Positions 24,320-30,955 of a stretch of 30,955 nucleotides of DNA are shown piece by piece. The position numbers and the translations under genes are program-made. Every line of letters starts with the position of its first letter. The stretch's first letter is position 1. The notes beneath the pieces are model-generated. The model did no database searches. It worked only from the letters and a program-made list of their open reading frames with translations, and had not been told where the DNA came from. This stretch comes from Irineochytrium annulatum. Lineage: Eukaryota; Chytridiomycota; Chytridiomycetes; Chytridiales; Chytridiaceae. The stretch is from NCBI GenBank assembly GCA_027600665.1, contig JADGJL010000130.1, positions 1 through 30,955 on the forward strand, given 5' to 3'.

Positions 24320-26311
24320 TTAAATCTTAATCATCTTCGGCTTCTTAATCGCACGCTTGCCCTTCGAGCCGACCCAGCCGAGCCACGCGTTCAGGAACTC
24401 ATTGCTGTGCTCGGGTTGGTCGTAAGGGACTAGAAATGGAGCAAAACATTAGTGCCCAGCCCAAAATTCGGAAAGCATTGCCGAAAAAGAAGCAACTTAC
24501 CCATGTGGCCGGCCTCAAAGACGCGGAGGAAAGCGAGCCCTTTATGCATCCGGAACGTGCCGAGGTCCCTGCCGGTCCTCTCGCTGACCCACTTGAACTC
24601 ATCGGCGTCATTAAATCCCTCTTTGCCGTGCCACTCCATCTCGAGGGACCAGGCTTGGTTGCCCATCCAGTTGCACTAAATATTCATCAGTTAGCATATG
24701 GTTTGCTCAGTGGTTATAATCATATGAAGCGTACGGCGAAATCGGCATCGCCGGCATAAATGAGGACGGAAACGCCCTCTCCCAGAAGACGCGCGACGTG
24801 TGGCTGGAAGTTGCGAACGCCATCACCCGTGATTTGGAATCGGAGCCCGACGTCCATGTTACAGCTCTGGAAGACGCGGTCGACGCCGAGCTCGAACTGG
24901 GTCTCCGGCAGGTTCAGGTAGGTCTCGATGTCGTTCAGGATTGGGTAGCAGAGCGGGTTAGAGGGATCACACTGCCGAATCACATATCTCGTTAGCGAAG
25001 GGCAAAAAGTATTTCGTGGAGGAGTACGCACCTTCTTCCTAATATCGTAAACATTCAGGCCCGTCTTCTCAAACGGCCCCCTGAGGACACTCTGGCAGTA
25101 CATGGTCGCGGGCGCGCACACGAAGGCCGAGTCGTAGCTCCCACAAGCTTCGATGAGACTTTTGCAGAACGGGAACTTTTTGTCAAGCTCATCACACTCC
25201 TCTTGCTCAAAGATCGGCCCGTACGAGTTCCCGCACGCGAACTTGGAGTAATACTCGTACTGCACCGCAGGGTCCGTGATCCCGTTCCCGATGGCGATGG
25301 AGACCATGTTAATGGGCAACAGCCCGCTCTCCGGGTCCTTGGCAAGCTCGTTGCCGTCTAAGACCTCGGTAGCGATAGCGGGGATGTAGTGGCCGGCGTA
25401 ACTCTCGCCCGTGATGATGAAGTCGTTCTCCGCGAGGTCCGGGTTCACCGAGAGGAAGAGCTGGAGCAGGGCGAACACGTCCTTCGCGGCCTCGGCGGTG
25501 GACCAGGTCATGTCGCCCTCCGTGTTCGAGTAGGAAAAACCGACGTTGGTGGGCTGGTCGAGGAAGAGGATGTTGGCCTCCGTGTTCCAGGATTCCGGGT
25601 TAAGGGAGGTGCTGTTACCGCCCTCATTGACTTGGCAGGGGCCAAGCTCCATAAGGAGTCCCGTGAAGGATGAGCAGCCGGGGCCGCCGTTCAGCCATAG
25701 AACCTAGTCGCAAAGTTTAGGATCTATTTCCTATACCTAGCAAAGCATCTTACCAAGGGATCCTCGGCAGGGTTACTACGGGACTCGAAAAACCAGAAGA
25801 AGAAGGAGCGAGCGGACTCGATGGAGTCACCGACAAACACATCCAGGTAACCGACAATCTGGCGGACATCAGGATCGCAGAGAGCGACATCCTCCTTGAT
25901 CCGGATCCTCTGATTTTTTATGCTCTTATGCTCATACGTTGTCCAAGGCGCAGAGTCATCCCTGTCGCTCGGGGTAGTCGACTTGGTGACGAAGTCGGCA
26001 TGGCATCCCTTCTTCGTGGCGGCCTTCACCTTTTCATGCTTGATCTCGGCCTTCTTCCCGTGCTTCCCGATCTTCTTCCCATGCTTCTTGATCTTCGTCC
26101 CCTCCTTCAACTTGTGATGCTTCACGCGATCGTGGTACTTCCTCTCGTCGTCCATCTCGAGGGCATTGACGAGCATCGCCGCCGCGACGGCCTCCTCGGT
26201 GATCACGTCCATGTCGACGAGCGCAAACACGGCCTCATCAGCGACGGAAGGAGCCGCGCGGGCGACGCAGGCGAAGGCCGCGAAGGCCAGGGAGACGATC
26301 GAGAGCTTCAT
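24320..26311 (-). CDS. Serine carboxypeptidase, carboxypeptidase Y type (peptidase S10), 583 aa
   Basis: Five exons: 26311-25754, 25703-25032, 24971-24735, 24675-24501, 24429-24320 (1752 nt). A signal peptide (about 1-19, cut near ARA) leads into a proregion with a very Lys/His-rich stretch (about 57-105). The S10 motifs are complete: LWLNGGPGCSS (substrate-binding loop), nucleophile S287 in GESYAGHY, probable catalytic D485 in YAGDADFACNW, and H546 in EAGHMVPYDQP. Cysteine pairs typical of CPY are present. The enzyme removes C-terminal residues from peptides in the vacuole or outside the cell; vacuolar targeting is assumed, not seen. It ends in a basic tail (KGKRAIKKPKMIKI). It diverges from the unknown + strand gene at 26720; 256 bp separate it from the DUF1308 gene. 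Confidence 0.94.
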
Positions 26312-26719
26312 GGCTCAAAAAGCGGCGAAGAAGCTCACAACCAGAAAGGTCCTCGTTATGTAGGGGATGGTGATTTCTCAGTTTCATGGAGAAACCTGCC
26401 ACCTTCCCATCCGGTTATCGGGTCTCTTCCTCAGCAACGTCCAGTGTGACTCCAGCCTCGCGAACTTCTGACGTCGCCGCGCAGTAATAACAATACAAGT
26501 TGCTATTTAATGAGCTGCAAGCCAGTATTGATGCTATCGTTGAGGCGGAAATTTTGATGCTCGAGTGATAAATACTTCGTCCTCACACTTGCCCAAAATC
26601 AGGAACGCGACCCCAAACCTTTGAGCGAAACTTGGAAACGAGCAAGACGACGACCTGTCAAAGATGCGAAAAGATCCTTGGCCTGAGCGACGGCGACGGA
26701 ACGATCACGGGTGCCTGGG
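26312..26719. promoter_or_regulatory. Divergent promoter region, carboxypeptidase (-) / unknown gene (+)
   Basis: 408 bp between opposed starts. It contains TGACGTC at 26469-26475, a CRE-like word that bZIP factors often bind, and AT-rich TATTTAA near 26505. Function of these sites is inferred only. Confidence 0.45.
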
Positions 26720-27558
26720 ATGGAGCAACGGAAGCTTTATGAGGCCTTCTCGGGTAAGCTACTTTGCTTTCGCCATTTTCACGCCGCGCGGTGGCCCAGG
26801 TGGCAGTTGCGAGTTGTGAAATTAACGGCTTTGATCTTCAGCTCTCGAATGGCAGTATGTCACCAGCACAACGCTCGAGTGGGGTAAAGTCCTGCACTCG
26901 GGCGAGTTCCTTCTGCTGCTATACCAGATGAAGCCCTGCGTCCTCTTCGCGTACAACGCAGCGCCCGACTCACCGGAGGCCGGGTTCATCCCGAATTTGA
27001 TCGAAAAGGTAGTCTTGGCCTCGGCGTTGTGTTTTCTTTGGCGCGCGTGGACTGGGGTAACGCGGTCTCGCGCAGGTTGTCCGCCCCGTAATGCCGGACT
27101 TAACACCTCATGGCTATGAGCTCTACCACATCGAGCATGCCATGAAGACCTCGAACCCCGTGCACCCCGGCTTCCAGGGCGCGTGGGTGCTCGCGAACAC
27201 GAAACACGCAAACTACGGGGTCGTGAGGCAGGCGTTCATGACGCCGACGGACCAGCGGGTGCCCGAGCAGCTGATAGGCAAAGCGCTGGGCTACCCGACG
27301 CACTATGGGAATTTGAACGTGATGTATGTGGATGAAACGAGGAGCGCGCAGCGTAATACTATGATAGCGGTGAATTGTGATTGTTTGGTTAATGAATTCG
27401 ATTGGCCATGTACTTAGCCGTTCTTCGCTTAGGTGACAGATTATACCAGCGAGAACAAGCCTGATTGTCACGAGAGCATCAAGTCGCACTTTGCAAAGTG
27501 CCGGCAGATCTTCGCTTCACTCGGCCACTCGCTGAGCCTTCACGTTGAGCCATTCTAG
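26720..27558 (+). CDS. Conserved-looking protein of unknown function, 206 aa
   Basis: Four exons: 26720-26753, 26842-27008, 27076-27369, 27433-27558 (621 nt, phases consistent). The start MEQRKLYEAFS is fixed by phase, since the upstream ATG at 26664 would be out of frame after splicing. The protein has no signal peptide or membrane segment. It is compact and not low-complexity: EWQYVTSTTLEWGKVLHSG, LYQMKPCVLFAYNAAPDS, PHGYELYHIEHAMK, HPGFQGAWVLANTKHANYG, LIGKALGYPTHYGNLNVMYV. This suggests a globular, probably enzymatic or ligand-binding fold. I do not recognise the family and see no definite catalytic motif. It is divergent from carboxypeptidase and convergent with the DUF962 gene. Confidence 0.78.
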
Positions 27559-27960
27559 CCGGGCACAGGGTAATTTGGCCACATCTTAGGGTCTTCTACT
27601 GTGATGGGGGGCGGGCCTTCATATGTAATGTATTTGTTTTTATGAGCACGGATTAGGATTTTCGTCCGCATTATTGTATCTTCAGCATTTCTCCTCTTTT
27701 TTTCCTTCGTGACGGCGGGTTTTTTCAAAATTGAGTTAGCGTTGCTGCAAGAGAGTATTGCGTTGAAGGGAAAATAGAAAAAAAAGATTAAAAAGCTGGC
27801 TATTGTGGACTTTCACCATGCAATTCCTTTGTCATGAGAGTTTATTTTCCTAACTTCTTTGTACTGAGTGGTGGAACATGGTGGGAAAACGCCAGGAGGA
27901 GCTGATGCCAATACAATATGAGGGGAGAATGATAATGATGAACGAAAATATTTGGCTGCT
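27559..27960. other. Intergenic between convergent gene ends
   Basis: T/A-rich 3' flank. TTTATT at 27841-27846 reads AATAAA on the minus strand, about 115 nt beyond the DUF962 stop, and is a candidate polyadenylation signal for that gene. No other feature seen. Confidence 0.5.
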
Positions 27961-28742
27961 TCAAAAAGCGCGCTTCCCCGTAACGATCTCGAACCACATC
28001 CTGAAGTCACCCATCAAAGAGTAAATCGGGTACGTGAACGTCGCTGGGCGGTTCTTCTCTGCAAGGATACGTGAGAAACGATGTAATAACTAATCTCGAC
28101 GACGTACCGAAGAAGAAGTGGCCGATCCACGCGAAGGTATACCTATCATTTAACCCGAGTTAGCAGGCAACGCCGTTCGTTGGAGGCATTACCCAACAAC
28201 AGGGACGAGTGCCAAATTAGCCGGGCGTCTCTCCAAAACGGCCTTTGCGGCGACGGCCACAACGAGGGTCGTCCCGACGACATGCAGGCGACGGCAGACG
28301 CTGTCCTGGTGCTCGCCGATGTAGAATGGGTAGAACTCCTCGAACGTGGAGAAGAGCTTGGCCTTGGTGGGCTTCACCTCCTCCTAGAATATTAACATCA
28401 GGTTCAACTGCAGTCCGCAAAGATGTATGCAAAATATCCGGAATGGATGAATGCCAAGTTCCGCGCCACACGTCATCCAGCCTCCAGACCACGCGAGGCC
28501 ACAACTGCCGCCGCGATGAGATTCCTTCCAGTGCCGTCAACATGATAAATGATCAAGACGGCCGCGCCGGCATCGAACTTCCAGCAATGCCCGACGCATC
28601 CAGGACCCAACTTCCTTATGCTTGCGCCCAACCCGACGGCCGCGTCAAACCCCCCGCTAATTCCCCCCTCAAACCGGCTCCCATCAGGATGAGGACTCGT
28701 CCGCACCTTGGTGAGGTTCGCGGGAGCAACGGCGTCGGACAT
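27961..28742 (-). CDS. DUF962 small membrane protein, 119 aa
   Basis: Four exons: 28742-28707, 28383-28193, 28142-28108, 28058-27961 (360 nt). After a short N-terminus (MSDAVAPANLTK) comes FSTFEEFYPFYIGEHQ, then RRLHVVGTTLVVAVAA with a hydrophobic segment. PVVGYTFAWIGHFFFEKNRP and TFTYPIYSLMGDFRMW end the conserved part. This is the bacterial/plant/fungal DUF962 pattern; yeast Mpo1, a related DUF962 protein of the ER, is an iron-dependent dioxygenase of 2-hydroxy fatty acids. The conserved histidines (HQ, LH, GH) are present, but activity is only inferred. The first intron (323 nt) is the longest found in the window, and the first exon rests on phase and on the matching AAG|GTGCGG donor alone. 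Confidence 0.83.
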
Positions 28743-29169
28743 TGGCGCAGCGATGAGATGCAAGGTGGCGATGGAGCGGAGCGAAAACGTCGTATTTGAC
28801 GTTGGCTACACAAGCAATAATCCTGCTAGTCGTTTAATTGTCCTTAACTATTGAGCATTTAGAACAAAAGAAACTCTAGTTTAATAAAGACATGAGCCAA
28901 AAGTACGGATTCATTATGCCGTAAGAAACGGTCGTTTTATGAAACAATGACCGAAATGTCCTTAACATGAGAAAATTTAAGTTGGACCGTCCGTCAGTCA
29001 GCGACGGGTCAGGGTCGCCCTACGAGAGATTGCTGAGCTAGCCGTGGTGGAGAGGTAGGTCGGGTAGCTTCGGTAGCGGGTGTAAAGGGTGGTGATACAG
29101 TTTGCGGGCAGGACAACGACGAAGCAGCAGATGACGGGACATGAGTAATGATTGCGCAGCTTGTTCTGA
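28743..29169. other. Intergenic: DUF962 upstream region and kinase 3' flank
   Basis: 427 bp, AT-rich near 28800-28980. No gene, RNA or repeat seen. It should hold the DUF962 promoter. Confidence 0.45.
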
Positions 29170-30955
29170 TCAGAACGCCCCTAAAGACGCACCCATCACC
29201 CACGGGTGGGCCATCACGTCGTCCATCGTCGCCCGGTCCTCCGGGCGGACCATTGTCATCCAAGTGAGCAGGTGCAAACCTAGCCCGCCAAGGTCCGGCC
29301 GCACGTTCCCCAGCGGGTAGGTGCCCGTCCCAGCGCCAAGACTTTGCCCGCCTAAAACGGAAGTGCCAACAGCTTTTGGGAATATACCCGGTCCATGAAT
29401 CACAGCATTGAGAAGCAGCCCCAACGCGAAGACGTCCGCCGGTCGGGGGTCGACGGTTGTGTAGCTTGTGCTTGCGGCAATCCCATTGCGTGCGCGGTAC
29501 TCGGAAAGGTTCACGAGAAGCTCGGGCGGGGTGTACATTGTTGTCCCATACCAGCTAACTGCGCACGACGCTAGCGCAGCAGCTCCTAGGTCCGCTAGGA
29601 CCACGTCGGAGCCGGCGACGAGCACATTTTCCGGCTTAATATCGAGGTGTACAAGGCCATGCCGATGGAGGTGGTGCACCGCCTGGGCGATGTTCGCGAA
29701 GATGGCCCGAGCACTGACCAAGGGTGGGGGGTTGGTGGGTTGGTCGAGGTGGGGGAGAGTGATGCGATTGGCGGGGTTGGAGGGTCGCTGGGACTGGCTG
29801 ATGAGCCATGTGCGAAGATCGGAGGCTCCCTCCACGACCTCAAGGCGATGGGTAGCTCCGTTGTGCGGATTCTCAAATTCAAGCGCGTCCAGCTGAACAG
29901 CCCTTGGAGGGGGGCTGCTAGAGTAGAGCCTTGTGACAAGGTAGTGGTGGCGGCTGTCCTCCCAATCGGCCAGGTGTTTCAAGACGTTAGCATGCGGGGC
30001 AGTGCGGGCAAGGTAGCGCAAGATGACGATCTCTCGCGGGGTCGCTAATCCGCCTTGCCGCTTGTAGGTGATCTTGATGGCAACAGGTTGCGGACCGAAA
30101 AGAGCTCCAAGAACCACGCCATTTGCCCCGAACCCGACGACACGATGGATCTGGAAAGCCTCAAGCTCGGGGCAGTTCCTCACTGCGTAGCGAACGGCCT
30201 TCCGGGCAGTGATTTCATAGAAGTCGAGTTTCGCGTCTGAGGCGTCATCGTCGGGCGTCGTCGCGCACGGGACGGCTGCGGCGGGAGGTAGGGGAAGGTC
30301 CACGGAAGCCGGTGCGTGCACCGGCGCGAGCGGCAGGCAGTTGACAGGTGGCCCGGGCAGCGCTGGGACGACAGGATAACGGGGCGGGGCGGTCAGGGCC
30401 GTGAGTTGGCAACGAAGATCGTCGCGCTCGGCGACCGCGGTCGCTAGCTCGTTACAAACGAACTGGAGCCGGGATCTTAGCACTCCCTTGTCCGCTTCGG
30501 CTTGGAGCCGACGCGCCTCGGACATATCAAACACCTCCACTGAGGTCTTAAGGGCCTCATCGCGAATCATCAGCCTCCGCCAGAGCTTGGAGACTGCGTC
30601 CTTGGCCGCACACTCCTTGACCTCAGCCTCGACCGCCCGGGCTTGTGTGGCGCTCAGCTGCGCGGTCAGTCGTGAATTAACCTCGGCGGTGGTCTTTAGG
30701 ACGTCATCGCTAATCATCAACCTCCGCCAGAGCTCGGTGACTGCGTCCTTGGCCGCATATTCCTTGACCTCGGCCTTGACCGCCCGGGCTTCTGTGGCTC
30801 TCAGCTGCGCGTTCAGTCGTGAATTAACCTCGGCGGTGGTCTTTAGGGCGTCATCGCTAATCATCAGCCTCCGCCACAGCTCGGTGACTGCGTCCTTGGC
30901 CGCATATTCCTTGACCTCGGCCTTGACCGCCCGGGCTTCTGTGGCTCTCAGCTGC
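29170..30955 (-). CDS. Protein kinase with N-terminal 49-residue coiled-coil repeats (5' part outside window)
   Basis: One uninterrupted frame from the right edge to TGA 29170-29172; the true start lies outside. First come tandem repeats of 49 residues (QLRATEARAVKAEVKEYAAK, DAVTELWRRLMISDDALK, TTAEVNSRLN), helical and charged, likely coiled coil. They decay into an EARRLQAEADKG helix and a Pro/Ala-rich linker (about 30250-30380). The kinase domain follows: glycine loop VGFGANGVV (about 30112-30138), AIKI lysine, then HLDIKPEN (about 29626-29649), where the usual HRD Arg is Leu, a non-RD kinase. DLG stands in place of DFG (about 29580-29600), with YTPPELL and PADVFALGLLL. The essential Lys, catalytic Asp, Asn and metal Asp are all present, so activity is plausible. 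No closer family is apparent. Intronless across 1.8 kb, unlike most genes here. Confidence 0.85.
   Translation of the reverse strand, partial: QLRATEARAVKAEVKEYAAKDAVTELWRRLMISDDALKTTAEVNSRLNAQLRATEARAVKAEVKEYAAKDAVTELWRRLMISDDVLKTTAEVNSRLTAQLSATQARAVEAEVKECAAKDAVSKLWRRLMIRDEALKTSVEVFDMSEARRLQAEADKGVLRSRLQFVCNELATAVAERDDLRCQLTALTAPPRYPVVPALPGPPVNCLPLAPVHAPASVDLPLPPAAAVPCATTPDDDASDAKLDFYEITARKAVRYAVRNCPELEAFQIHRVVGFGANGVVLGALFGPQPVAIKITYKRQGGLATPREIVILRYLARTAPHANVLKHLADWEDSRHHYLVTRLYSSSPPPRAVQLDALEFENPHNGATHRLEVVEGASDLRTWLISQSQRPSNPANRITLPHLDQPTNPPPLVSARAIFANIAQAVHHLHRHGLVHLDIKPENVLVAGSDVVLADLGAAALASCAVSWYGTTMYTPPELLVNLSEYRARNGIAASTSYTTVDPRPADVFALGLLLNAVIHGPGIFPKAVGTSVLGGQSLGAGTGTYPLGNVRPDLGGLGLHLLTWMTMVRPEDRATMDDVMAHPWVMGASLGAF
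30647..30955 (-). repeat. 147-bp tandem coding repeat, at least two near-identical units plus a partial one
   Basis: Units at 30647-30793 and 30794-30940 differ at about 5 of 147 positions by eye, and a third begins at 30941 and leaves the window. A more diverged unit precedes them at about 30500-30646. The period is a multiple of three, so each unit encodes 49 residues without breaking the kinase frame. Confidence 0.9.

Noticed and set aside
28473..28763. 96-codon minus frame upstream of the DUF962 core
   Set aside because: Reading on through it misses the DUF962 frame. The phase-0 donor at 28706 and acceptor at 28384 make it mostly intron; only its first twelve codons after ATG 28742 are kept.
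30647..30940. 147-bp period equal to nucleosomal DNA length
   Set aside because: The unit is a multiple of three and preserves a coding frame, so the match to nucleosome length is probably coincidence.

Overview
The window is intron-rich eukaryotic DNA. Eleven complete protein genes can be reconstructed by splicing, nearly all with introns of about 50-110 nt. Donors are mostly GTAAG/GTATG-like and at least one branch point is a perfect TACTAAC. One further small gene is doubtful, and a partial gene lies at each edge. The gene set (Ragulator subunit LAMTOR2, Tubby protein, HCN-like channel, DCAF11, NOC2, DUF1308, DUF962, carboxypeptidase Y, AMPK-related kinase) with compact genes, short introns and roughly 50-55% GC fits an early-diverging, probably zoosporic (chytrid-like) fungus. 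That assignment is inference: no rRNA or other direct taxonomic marker is present.

Layout. 1-71 (+): tail of an unidentified gene. 540-2519 (-): DCAF11-like WD40 protein. 3107-4546 (-): C2H2 zinc-finger factor. 5478-8251 (-): AMPK-related kinase with KA1 domain, divergent from 9059-9853 (+): LAMTOR2. 9957-13441 (-): HCN-like cyclic-nucleotide-binding channel. 13831-16360 (-): ribosome-biogenesis factor NOC2. 16470-16774 (+): possible small gene. 16775-19161: 2.4 kb with no convincing gene. 19162-22005 (-): Tubby protein with an Sld2/DRC1-like N-terminus. 22177-24063 (-): DUF1308 (C7orf25-like) protein. 24320-26311 (-): carboxypeptidase Y, divergent from 26720-27558 (+): unrecognised 206-aa protein. 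27961-28742 (-): DUF962 membrane protein. 29170-30955 (-): protein kinase fused to 49-residue tandem repeats, running off the right edge.

These genes do not form one operon-like system, as expected for a eukaryotic chromosome. The nearest thing to a functional link is the divergent pair AMPK-related kinase/LAMTOR2, both in families tied to nutrient signalling. The most unusual items are four: the HCN-like channel, whose selectivity filter reads TGYK instead of GYG; the Sld2-like plus Tubby architecture; the 147-bp coding tandem repeat in front of a non-RD kinase; and the silent 2.4-kb block. Exon coordinates below were derived by hand from splice sites, phase and family similarity; no alignment or search was run.
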